DNA of 64,000 nucleotides from Nymphaea colorata (lineage: Eukaryota > Streptophyta > Magnoliopsida > Nymphaeales > Nymphaeaceae), in NCBI RefSeq assembly GCF_008831285.2, contig NC_045138.2, forward strand, positions 4,238,205 through 4,302,204, written 5' to 3'. The translations under genes were made by a program, and so were the position numbers. Every line of letters begins with the position of its first letter. The first letter of the stretch is position 1. Shown here piece after piece: positions 24,331 to 34,960 of this stretch. Under the pieces are notes generated by a model, which saw nothing but the letters and a program-made list of their open reading frames with translations, had not been told where the DNA came from and did not search any database.

Positions 24331-26553
24331 AGATCCAAGTGCTTATATGTAAATTTTTCACAAAATTAAATGTAATTTGACAATTGAACTTATCAATTGT
24401 ACTTATTCTCCAACTAAATTGTGCATATGAAGCTTTTCTTTTCCTTCATATATGACCAGTGATTGATATTTTCAATGTTGTAATTTATTTTTTGGAAATG
24501 AACGACCAAGATACTTTACAATCACTTCTATTAGATATGTTTAAAAATCAAGATGGAGGCAAGTTTTAAAAATTAGTTTGAAAAAAGATGATTTTAATCC
24601 CATATTTTTCAAAATAGACATGTATAGTATGATACGGGGTATATAGCACTGTATCATATGATACAAGCTGTGTATTGCACAATGCACATACGATATTTCA
24701 TGATATGCAGTGTTTTTGTGTAGGTAACATGTTACTTGCACCCGGACAACTCATGGCTTTGGAATGTGAAATACAGATCACCTAATTTTGTACTCAACCT
24801 GTACATTCATATCTAATCATCCCTGGTCTGTGCAATACAATAGCTGCTTTCTTTTAAGTTGATTATTTTCCAAAAGAAAAAAAAAGAACCTTTAGTCACC
24901 TATCTTCATTACCAAAGCTTTTTGTACAGTCAACATCTTTCGATTTTTTTTTCTTGGGAGATTAATGAAAACTCAGGTGCTTCTATAATTTCTATAAAAA
25001 CCAAAACGTTTTCCAAATTGTTTGTGGTGAAAACATGGTTGGTTAGAACTCAGTTTAGTGCAGGCTTGTCTTCGTGTTGTGCTTTCACAATAATGTCAAA
25101 TTATTTACCCTTCCCGTGAGGGCATGCACAATATTCCCAACATTTACATGATGTTTTCTTAACTTTCATTTTCTTTCGTTTCAAAATCGAGGCACACCTT
25201 TTGAGAGTGTGCACAAATTACCATGCCTTATGAGTCAACATCACCACATGCATGAAGAGAGATTCCACAGCTTGAAGCCAGTAGTTAAGTGATTCCAGTC
25301 ACTGCCCATGATGTTTTCGAATCGCTGCCAATAATGTGTGGGGTTCTATCAAGTACTGTTGAGCACACCAAACGCACAGTGCTTTTATAAGGGAGAAAAC
25401 ATTTGATTATTGGGTTTGAGTGATAGATTCTGTCTCCCTTATACTGTGGTGATGCGCAGTGACATCTGCTTTCCTGCACATTGCTCTTATTATATATGTA
25501 ATGCATTAAGTGATCTCAAGAATATGATTGGACATGGAAGCCTTTAAGTGGAGAATGGAGATTGAGAATTTCGAGGGAGAGAAGCAAAAAAAAAAAAGTG
25601 AAAGTAAGCATAGGAACTCACAAATTTGGAAGGCCTTATCTGCCACTGTGCCTTTTGCATAGGGGTGGAGCCAAAAAATTTTCATGAGGGCAGCTGATGT
25701 ATAGTTTTAACATCTTAACATATGCCAAGATGTAAATTTTCAATTTTTTGTATAGAATAAATTTATTTTTTAAAAACATTACAGCCAATTTGAACTTTTG
25801 GACCCTGAAACTTCTACTAAAAATTACTCTCCAGTCTCCATCACATTGGTGAAGCTAGAATTTTTTGACTTGAGTCAATTGCATGAAAGAGAGCATTCAG
25901 TATAATTGAACCCAACTTTGTATTGAAAAATAAGTGGGTCCATGTGGCAGTTAATTTCTCGTTCATGCCTATACCTAGATTAAGTCCGATCTGCTGGATC
26001 AGGTTTGCACCGGCCCGTCCTGACCCATATTCGTATGAGTGGAGGAAGGTGTGGGCAATTGTCCACATGAAGCTACAAAAAAAAAAAACTTATTTTTATA
26101 TTGATACCTCAGGGTAATTTTTCTCATTTACATAGTTGATGCATCTCAAAAAGTTATATTATATTGTTCAGGGCCAATAATACAGGCAATTTAGGCTTCT
26201 CAAGACGTATGTCACATTGGTAGTTAATTTTCTTTCCTTTTCACTAGTCAAAAGAGGGACATGAGCAACCCAATCGGTCGGTAAACAAAAAAAGCAATGC
26301 CCAATAATATCGTAGAGAAAGGTACAGCATCTGATGTAGTTTTTTTGAACAGAAAGGAAAAGATGGATGTCGATGGTACAAAGAGTGAAACTAAAGGAAA
26401 ATGATGGATGTTGATATGAGCACAGCAATCATCTAGATCCTTTAGCTCCCCATGAAATTGACTTCTGCTATTTTGGCAAGTATGATTGATACACCTCAAC
26501 CCAGATTGGGATATGCCTAGAAGAGCTCCATTTTTGTTAGATGGTAGCCAATC

Positions 26554-26595
<42 letters not shown>

Positions 26596-26804
26596 CATGC
26601 ATGTGACTGGGTCCCCTTCCATTCCAATCTATGTGGGCAGTACATTTGTGACCACAATATATAGTAATGGCTTTTACTGTACTTCTTCTCCAATTGCTTT
26701 AGATATTACACTAGAGTGGCAAACCACAAAAGCGACCTTTTATGACAACTAAAGTGGTGCAACTTGAGGGTAGGAATGTTAATGGGTAGTCTGTAGTTGG
26801 GATC
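24331..26804. other. MET1 3' region and intergenic DNA, no gene seen
   Basis: The first 100 bases after the MET1 stop are AT-rich with AATTAAAT and AATTGTAC sequence suitable for a 3' UTR, but no poly(A) site can be fixed. Beyond are dispersed repeats and an (AG)n tract at about 26561-26591. Frames are short and match nothing I know. Confidence 0.5.
25664..25800 (+). repeat. GGGGYGGAGCCA-type dispersed repeat
   Basis: Starts GGGGTGGAGCCAAAAAATTT, followed by TTCATGAGGG, TATAGTTTTAAC, TGTAAATTTTCAA and TTTGTATAGAATAAATTTAT. The same order of blocks is found at 40073-40245, 49911-50085 and, inverted, at 29335-29487. Confidence 0.5.
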
Positions 26805-27185
26805 TAGGGCTGAACGTTCTACAGCCGAGCTCGGCTCGACTCGCTGGACGATGTCAGTTCGTGGTCCGCATGGTAGACTGAGTTGGAACTCAAAAATGAC
26901 TCATATAGGCTCATTCTCCAATGCCCATTAAATGACAATTTTTTTTTGTTTAATTAGGCTCATTTAACCAAATCTATTGAACATCAAACAAAATCATAAA
27001 TAAATATTACATCGAGTCGAGTTGAGTCGAGCTTATTCGAGTCGAGTCAAGACAACTCGACTTAGCCTTTAACCTTTTTATGACCTCGAGAGCGACGACT
27101 TGTTTAGCAAAATAGTCGGCTCGAACTCAAGAGGAGCTTTAACTAGTAGAGCTCGAGTTGCTCGGCTTAGCATTGTTCAGCCCTA
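26805..27185. repeat. GAGTCGAG-rich element with perfect 11-bp TAGGGCTGAAC ends
   Basis: 381 bp bounded by TAGGGCTGAAC and its exact reverse complement GTTCAGCCCTA. The interior is rich in GAGCTCGGCTCG, GTCGAGTTGAGTCGAG and similar motifs, like the elements at 2027-2412, 5464-5822 and 31879-32203. Flanking 8-mers TTGGGATC and TGGGGACT match at 5 of 8 positions, which is not convincing as a target duplication. Confidence 0.6.
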
Positions 27186-29334
27186 TGGGGACTCATTATT
27201 GCATCTCGACGTAAGTTAGGCCTGGAGTTTCTGATTTTTTTTAAGTCCTTTAGTTATACGGAAGAATATTCTAGATTGGATTTGATCTTATGATTTGGCT
27301 ATTTTGTTTGTAATGAAACTATATAGACGGTTAGTCCATGTGCATGAACATGTATTCACACATATCTTATTGTTATTATTGTTTGAAATACGACTAAGTA
27401 TGGCCAAGTGGTTCATAGTTGATTTAACTACTTAATTTTTAGTCTTATATCTGAAGTAATTCAGTACATAAATTTTAGGCCATTAGACTGTCCAATTCTT
27501 CACCTAACATTGTGATGCTTATAAAGAAGTCTTGGAACTTCAAGTTGGCATGGTGGAACGATCTTCAAAAACAAGCGGGTAGTCATACTGCAGATTGATA
27601 CTATGAGTCAATTTTATGTGCAAGCTGATGTTGTGAAGGCGTTTAACGAAAAGTAAACAGTGTACACAATACAAATTTCAAGAACACCATATTCTTGCTC
27701 ATGAATGTTAATATAATGCCATCATGGATGTTCTTGGTTGTGAATTTAAAACTTAAATGCTAGATACATAATCACACTACATTTTTTAAAGCAAGAGCAT
27801 ATTCTTTTAAAAAATGTATTCAAAAAATGCATTAATCTTGTTCTTACCAAACGCCCTTTAAATGTACCGCTGATCCCCAGTATCAAGAGAAGACAATTAA
27901 AGGCGTGCTTTCAATGTTGATCTTAGAAAAATTTAGATTTGCTTTCCCTTTGAACTCTCTTGAGCAAGACAAAAAATAATTCGGTTTAATTTGGGAAATT
28001 ATGCCCTTCAAACATAAGGATCCGAACACGAATTCAAGTAACATGGTCAACTTGGATAATTGGAACATAACCAGAATAATATCTGACTCGAGTTGGCAGC
28101 TAAATCACATGGACACTTTAGTATTGTCTATGTACCTTTTTTGTCGTACCTGTACTTAAATTGGGCACTTAAATACACTTGAACACTTTTTAGCTAGAAG
28201 GTATGCAAACTATTTAATTATACTTGATTTAATTTTTTTTCTAGCTCAGTTTCGGTTCTGTTTTTAGAGTTATTGTTCGTTAATATATAATGTTCTCACT
28301 TGTTTACTTAAATGTTGCTTTCATTTTATTTTTTTTTGCTATTTTACTATTTTACACACACACATATATATATATATCTTCATATGCACACTTTTTAAAG
28401 TTACTATTTATATATATATATATCTCTGTAATGTGAATGGTACCGGTGTGACTTAGGTGACAGTTTTAATTTACAGAATAATATATGATTATTTGCAGAA
28501 ATGAGATATGTTCTGGCCTTAAAGATGTTGAATATAATCAATATTCTGTATCTTAACCTTGTGGTACTTCTATGATCAAAGCATGTGCAAATTAGATGAA
28601 ATTTCCACACATCTGTCGGGAAAAAATCGTGAATAAGATCTCTTCACGTCAATTCGTCATGGTAAGAACGTGGTAGGATCAAAAGATATTGGGGATACAT
28701 TGACTCCGTATATAACATGAACTCCCGATGGTCATGTCAACCACATCTTGCACGTCGGCCATGGAAATGACATTCATGCACGGTGGTCATGTATCAATCG
28801 CCCTATCCATGCTCCTTTTTTATGTCGAAATCTTTACATGTCATGGCCCACCATGCGTCTCAAACATCATAAGAGAAACACGGTTGATGGTGGATTCCAC
28901 ATAAGCATGTCATGGTGGTCCTATCATGAACTTTTTTCTTAACCCTAAACCATAGTGATTTTTGTGTCATGTTGGCCCACCATGTCAACCATGGTAAGAG
29001 AAAGCACGGTTTGATGGATGACATGCATGCTGAAAAAAAGCCACCACGATTGAACACCTGCAAAAGAAGAAGAAGAGCAGACCTTAACTATGAGATGCAC
29101 TCCATTAAGCTCCTTATGTCATTCATAGGACCAACTTTCATGTTAGGTAGCTCCTATGGCAGGGTTTATGAAGATTAGGGTTTACCTCAATCGACTAAAC
29201 AGTTGAAGAATTTAGATGAATTGGTCACATGAATCAGCCGAGTACCTCGTGTGGGTTGGCTCATTAGCTTCACGGTAAAAGTTAGTTGACGGGTGAGTAC
29301 GCATGAGAAGTATTTCATCCTACCATTCAAAACA

Positions 29335-29487
29335 AGTTAAAAATTTACATGTAAAATTTTAAAAAATTTCACTTATCTTATATAAAAATTTTGAAAAATG
29401 GTATTTCAGTCCATGTCGAAATTTAGAAACTTTAATTCCGCCATACTCATAAAAAATTTCTAGCTCTGCCCTCGTTGAAATCTACTG
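29335..29487 (-). repeat. GGGGCGGAGCCA-type dispersed repeat, inverted copy
   Basis: Read on the minus strand it starts GAGGGCAGAGCTAGAAATTT, then TTTATGAGTATGG, GAAATACCATTTTTCAAAAT and TTTTTATATAAGATAAGTGA, the same block order as at 49911-50085. Confidence 0.5.
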
Positions 29488-29566
29488 GCTATCACATGAC
29501 CAAACAAAAACATTATCAATGCACTTATTAAGAGGGTTTCTAGCATTGGAATTTAAAAAAACACAT

Positions 29567-29570
<4 letters not shown>

Positions 29571-29640
<70 letters not shown>
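29571..29640. repeat. (TA)n microsatellite, about 70 bp
   Basis: Pure alternating TA. Confidence 0.95.
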
Positions 29641-29643
<3 letters not shown>

Positions 29644-30737
29644 ACGTCCTTGGATGTGGTTTTATTTTTCATAATTAATATAGTTCATGCGTACACAGGT
29701 GCAGAATCCATGAAAATATATAAATGCAAAAATCATGAAATTTTGATTTTTTTTGAGTTTCCTACTTCCCGTGCCAGCCAGCCGGCCCCTAACGTGAGAT
29801 TCTGCTGCTTGTCTACCGTAACTTAGATTAGTAACCTGGCCCTTAAGACAATGGTGGAGCCACCTTGTGGCTGCTCTGGGCAGTTGCGGACACCAGTCTA
29901 CAGAAATTGCTTTAATTATATATATGAACTTTATTAATTTTCACTTTCTTATATATATGACTGCCCTTTAATTAAAGTACCAGTGCCCCCTTAGCCAAAA
30001 ATATCTGATCCGTTACTGTCTTAGGCATAGGCCTAAGGCCTATGCCTGTTCAAATTTGTGTATGGAATTGGATGCCCATGGGAGTGAAATTGGTTTTTTG
30101 AGAAATCATAAAAGTTTGATGCTTACATTGGAATTTACAAGCCGAAAAACACAAATAATTAACTCAAACAATTCTCTGCGGATACCTTTCTCTTATATAG
30201 AGTGCTCACTGTTCTTTATCAATAAATGTGCAAAGAAGACGCAGTTGGCATCATGTATTTAACAACGACATGTTGGAATCTAATATTTCGCTCTCAATGT
30301 TGTCAGGTTTGATGGAATGTAATATTCCTTTCAGTGTTAGATTTATCAAAAAATATGAAGCCATATTGTACGTACGCTGTCATGTTTTAAGATCTCTCTT
30401 TCTTTCGGGCAACTTTCGTCATTAGTTTTTGGCAGATTTAACCATATAAATGAATGCAAATGGTTTAAAATATACTTTTAATTAACAGCAAATCATCAAA
30501 ATCTAATTATCGATAGATCAGAATTCATAATAAAATGTTATTCGTTGCTAAATCAAATAAACTAATACATCACTCATGTCTCTACTTTATAGTTGAATGT
30601 TCTTCATTGAGTATCAAATATCTATAATATATCAGTAAAGAAACAACTCATTAAAATTAAATATTAAAGCATGACAACATCTATCACCAAATTTTAGGCA
30701 AGTCAAGCTAGCTTTTGATAAAATTAGGCTCTTTACT

Positions 30738-30842
30738 GCAGTGGCAGAGCCAGAAATTTTTGGCTATGGGGCACTATATACTAGTACCTTGGGCTGGCGT
30801 GGGCAGCGCCCATGCCAGCCCCACGCTGGCTCCGCTACTGCT
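30738..30842. repeat. 105-bp inverted-repeat element with GCAGTGGCAGAGCCAG ends
   Basis: Left end GCAGTGGCAGAGCCAG is the inverse of right end CTGGCTCCGCTACTGC apart from two bases. A second copy of the right end, CCACGCTGGCTCCGCTACTG, lies at about 30981-31001, so part of the element is duplicated. Confidence 0.55.
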
Positions 30843-31262
30843 ATAAGCAGTTGAGTTTCTTTCTCGTGCGTGTGGAATGCCCATAATTTTAATTTTATGG
30901 AAAGGAAAACGGAAGCCGAAGCCGGTACATGCAAGAACAAACTTGAAATAAAACAAGCAAAAACATGGAGCTATCTTGGGCCACGCTGGCTCCGCTACTG
31001 CCTTGCTGGCCCTATGGGTAATCGACAAGATATGTCTACAAAAAATTTCTATTTTCATATTAATATTTCAGGAAAATTTTTATTTATTTACATATTGGTA
31101 CTACTTATTTTTTTTTACAACTAGTATCCCTTAACTAAAATTTTCTGGTTACAGCCCCGCTTACTAGGTTCATCCAGAACGGATTGGGCTGAGTGGGCTG
31201 GGCTCAGTTGACTATTGAAGTACAGTTAATTTCGCAGAAAATGTCTAAAATTCTGGAGATCG

Positions 31263-31276
31263 CCCCCCCCCCCCAC

Positions 31277-31339
<63 letters not shown>
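31263..31339. repeat. C12-(TA)n-(GA)n compound microsatellite
   Basis: A run of twelve C, then about 28 bp of alternating AT, then about 36 bp of GA. It sits just before the start of the block shared with GA20ox copy B. Confidence 0.9.
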
Positions 31340-31340
<1 letters not shown>

Positions 31341-31672
31341 GGTTTTAACCAAATTTTGATGTTGTTTTGAGGACGAGCAGGTGGGATCTAGGGAAGGTGA
31401 ACCTGACTCGCTCTGTTGTTCCCAGTGTGGTGGCTTTTATTGGATTAAGTTGTTTCTTAACTTTTCTTCTGTGGGCCATCTTTTCTCTCTCTCCTGTGCA
31501 AGATCCTTTCCCTACTAAAAGAACAATACTGGAAAGCCCCTGCTTTCTAGAACTCGGACACCGCTGCTTCTTGGCCACTGGGTCCTTAGCATGCCAGCTT
31601 AGTGAGCACTGGGTTCAAGTGCCGTGCGCACCTAAGGTTTCTCGAGCTTGGGCTTGAACTCACAGAGATACT

Positions 31673-31734
31673 TATAGCCAACAACGTAAAGTAGCTAAGA
31701 TCCTATAGCCAATAACGTAAAGTAGCTAAGATCC
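31673..31734 (+). repeat. 31-bp tandem duplication
   Basis: Two copies of a 31-bp unit starting TATAGCCAACAACGTAAAGT differ at a single base. Confidence 0.9.
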
Positions 31735-31878
31735 AGGACAACCAAAAACTTAATAACAAGATGTCACAGGAATCGTATATATTGATGTAGATAAAACACC
31801 AGGATCCACCTTGGTAGAGAGCCTATCTCCCTACGAACCTTCATTGGGACATCACACTAATTCTGAACCATTTGCAAT

Positions 31879-32203
31879 TAGGGCTGTACAACAAGTCGAG
31901 CCCTCGACTTGAACTCGCTCCAAAAAACTCGACTCAAGCTCAACTTGTTTATAAATGAGTCGGGTTCCAGTTGAAAGTTATATCCAAAATGTTAAACAAG
32001 TCGGTTAGAATTGTAAGAACTTGACTTGTTTAAACTCGGTATAGCTCGACTACGGAAAACTGGTTCATTATAGTTGAATTAGTTAAATGAGTTAAACAAG
32101 TCGACTAGTTAAAGAAAAGAACAAGATAAGCTAACATAAACAAGTTAAATGAGTTAAGCAAGCCGAGTTCAAACCAGGCTCGACTCGACTCCTGTGCAGC
32201 CCA
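31879..32203. repeat. GAGTCGAG-rich element with TAGGGCTGTACAA-type ends
   Basis: 325 bp from TAGGGCTGTACAAC to CTGTGCAGCCCA, inverted ends matching at most positions. The interior is rich in CTCGACTYG and GTTAAACAAGTCG motifs. The flanks TTTGCAAT and TTTACAAC match at 6 of 8 bases, compatible with a decayed 8-bp hAT-type target duplication. Confidence 0.55.
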
Positions 32204-33469
32204 GTTTACAACCTTATGTGGGTCAAGTCAACATGCTAAAAGGGTAATTTTGTCATTTTATTCATGAAAAGGGGGTGGCATGCTGTCAACTAGTCCTACT
32301 CCTGCCCAATGGAGCTACACCTACACATACTTTTCCAAAAGGACAGGTATGTCCCTGAATCTGTTTGCATCAGCGCCTATTCTCACAGTAGCCAGGGACC
32401 CACAAAGTCTGCAACTGGAGCAAGCTTGGCCCACCACATGCATCTTCAGATGACCCAAAATCCCAAATCCATAAACTACATTGGTTGGGTATCTCCAGTC
32501 CACATCAGACTTGGATCATCAAGTTAGTCCAGTCCATATCAGAAGTTGGATAAAAATGCAAGCATAACTCTACATAGATATATTCACCGATCTTTATGGA
32601 TCAGACACATATCATAACCTAATACAAAGCGGCCGAATCCTGGAGTTTTAAGCGAGTCAAATCTTCAGTCTTATCAGATTCTAGATCGAGTGAGTGCAGA
32701 TAGACACACGAAAATGTGCACTCAGAACGGCTCTGGCCATATGGTAGGAGACACCATGGCTCATTGGTGCACATTTTCCAAAGCTGGTTATATGCTTATT
32801 ATCCAGGCAATTAAAATGACAAAAATGCCTTCAAAATATGAAAAGAGAGTCCTTATGAGCTGACAGGTTGCTTGATATTTGGCCCGGACTTGGCCCAAGT
32901 CTGGCCTTAAATTTGGGAATTGGGTCGATTTGACTTGAGTAATCCCGAAATATCCTTTTGGATATTCTTCAATCTCCAGTTTATTCACGGAACATGTAAA
33001 GCAGATGAATAATCATTTGTTTCTGAAAAAGTTCTAGAATTTCTTACGAATCCTATAAGATCAATTCGTTTTTTTTTGTCTCCATGGTTAGAACTTCATT
33101 GATTTCTAATGCTACTGAAAGGTTCACAAAAAATTGTTGAAGAAACAACAAAATGCTTTTTCTTTACAACGTGGTAATAAAAAACCTAACATAATCACAC
33201 TAAACTAAATAACGAACTGAGAGTGGACGCATACATTATTGCTAGCTTACCAAGTCAATATAAATACCTTTTTTTTTTACTGTTCAACAATAGGGTCCGT
33301 CCAAAAGAGGATCATAAAACTTAGGTAATCTCATCAATCACTCTTTCATCATGGGCAGTAAAAGAGGATAAAGGTTAGAATTCATGATAAATTTACTATT
33401 TATTTTTCCTTCGTCACATCACGTTTATTTCGATTTTTTCTTATCATTGTATCTTGGTACCTGGCAAAA

Positions 33470-33541
33470 ATGGAAACTAAGGATTCAAACGTACAACCAA
33501 TTAGTTAACAGCCGACTGCTTTACCACTGAGCTATTGAGGA
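33470..33541 (-). pseudogene. Decayed plastid-type trnN-GUU
   Basis: On the minus strand 72 nt read as tRNA-Asn: TCCTCAATAGCTCAGTGGTA at the 5' end, the anticodon region CGGCTGTTAACTAATTGG, and a T-arm GTTTGAATCC. It matches plastid trnN-GUU as I remember it, with several G-to-A and C-to-T changes. The 3' acceptor strand is lost (TTAGTTTCC in place of ACTTGGGGA), so stem pairing fails. A functional tRNA is unlikely. A mitochondrial origin through plastid DNA cannot be excluded. Confidence 0.75.
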
Positions 33542-34552
33542 ACAACAGGAGATTAAATCTCTTAGAGTTTAACTCCCGTTCTCAACCCATGACCAATATG
33601 AGCCCCAAGCTTCCTTTGTAACTCCAGAAACTTTTTGGTAGTGGCTTGGTTCCATGCCTCATTTCATAGAGAACCTCAATGTGGCTCTATTTCATTAAAT
33701 TCCATCCGTATCCCAATTTCATTGAGTTCCCTTTCTTTGATTTGAATGTCATTCAATCAAGAAGATGATATAATTGACATAGCAGATGTCATTTCTAGTC
33801 TATCTGTTTTTATTTTTTATATTGTATAATATACTATTATAATTAAGTATACTTGCATGTTATATTATATTTTTTTATATATTATGTTACATTTTTCATA
33901 CATATTTTATTACAATCAGGCCCAGCCCTATCCTTAAGCATAAAATGAAAGTAACAAGTCATTTTTCCATTTCCTCAGCTGGGGAAAAAAATGGTTTGTG
34001 TGGAGGCCCTCACAACTGTTTGCCATGAGTTGAACACAAACCACAGACTAAGCATGCTATTTTCAGGTGCGTATCTTTTTTCTTTCAATGTATTCTAAGT
34101 AAATTTCTATTAGGCAAAGAAAAGAAGGGGAAGATGTTTAGGTGTGTGCACGGTACACAGCTTTCTGACATGTGGACTCTTCGCAGGTGGCCATAGGTCA
34201 CTTTTAAGGGACAGACATGCCTGCGCACCTTTCTGTTAATGTGTACATGATTATGCATATAACTACCTTAGATAAAAAGGAGAATCTGGAGTTCTATGTC
34301 ATTTCTAAACAAAGGGTTCCGCTAAGACTGGATTATGTCCAACTTAAATACATGGCCAAGTGGATAAGCGAGCCAATTTCTCAAAGGGCACTTGATCCCA
34401 CTCTCACAACTTGGCCCATTTGCTGCATTATGAGGCAGACACAAGATTGTCTTGTCAAGGATTAGCCAACACAAGCTGTCCACTTGTCTAAAATTTGGAA
34501 ATCCTGTTGATGAGTTAGATCCACTATTCACCTTGTAAAAGTATATCACATA

Positions 34553-34735
34553 GGTTGTGTTTGACAGTCTTGAATCTAGACTGATCTAAAATCTTTTTTA
34601 TACGAGACCTTTAAAAGTAAACAAATATTAGATTTTTCCATTATGTAAAATGATAATTTGAGAACTTTAAATAAGTGGCCAGCAACGGTGGGTCTGACCT
34701 CAAATCGTTGGATTCGACATTCTCGAGGATCTCAA

Positions 34736-34743
<8 letters not shown>
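34553..34743. repeat. MITE-like insertion upstream of GA20ox copy A
   Basis: Left end GGTTGTGTTTGACAGTC and right end GATCTCAAACACAC are inverted over GTGTTTGA. CACATA lies on each side and may be a target duplication, although the right side runs into a (CA)n(TA)n tract. I see no counterpart before copy B. Confidence 0.4.
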
Positions 34744-34774
<31 letters not shown>

Positions 34775-34909
34775 ATAAGCATCTCTCACTACAGAGTCAC
34801 TACACAAATCCCAAAGTAAACAAAGCACAAAGGAAGGCAGGACACTTGTGTCAAGGGCATGAATGTCATTACATAGAGAAAAGAGGGGCAGTAATGAGAT
34901 GAAGGCCCC

Positions 34910-34917
34910 TATATAAG
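34910..34917 (+). promoter_or_regulatory. TATA box of GA20ox copy A
   Basis: TATATAAG lies 51 bases before the start codon, implying a leader of only about 20 nt. The surrounding sequence (AAGGGCATGAATGTCATT at 34853 and ACTCCCACSCCAAGGA after the TATA) is conserved in copy B. Confidence 0.7.
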
Positions 34918-34960
34918 CCCCCCTGTATATCTTTCACTCCCACCCCAAGGAACACAAACA

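Larger units (their letters stand above)
27186..31262. other. AT-rich intergenic DNA, no gene seen
   Basis: Contains (TA)n tracts near 28362-28378, 28411-28423 and 29571-29640, and a stretch at 28740-29000 in which CATGTCAACCA, GGCCCACCATG and CATGGTAAGAG motifs recur in diverged form. No frame resembles a known protein. Confidence 0.5.
31370..34909. other. Upstream region of GA20ox copy A, no gene seen
   Basis: Shares scattered blocks with the region before copy B. It contains a 31-bp tandem duplication, a GAGTCGAG-type element, the decayed trnN and a MITE-like insertion, all listed separately. No coding frame is recognised. Confidence 0.55.

Noticed and set aside
31560-31640. GGGTTCAAGTGCC resembling a Pol III B box
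   Set aside because: No tRNA fold around it, and it lies in a segment shared by the duplicated units, so a chance match is likely.
33470-33541. A functional tRNA-Asn gene
   Set aside because: The acceptor stem cannot pair and several conserved bases are changed; called as a pseudogene instead.
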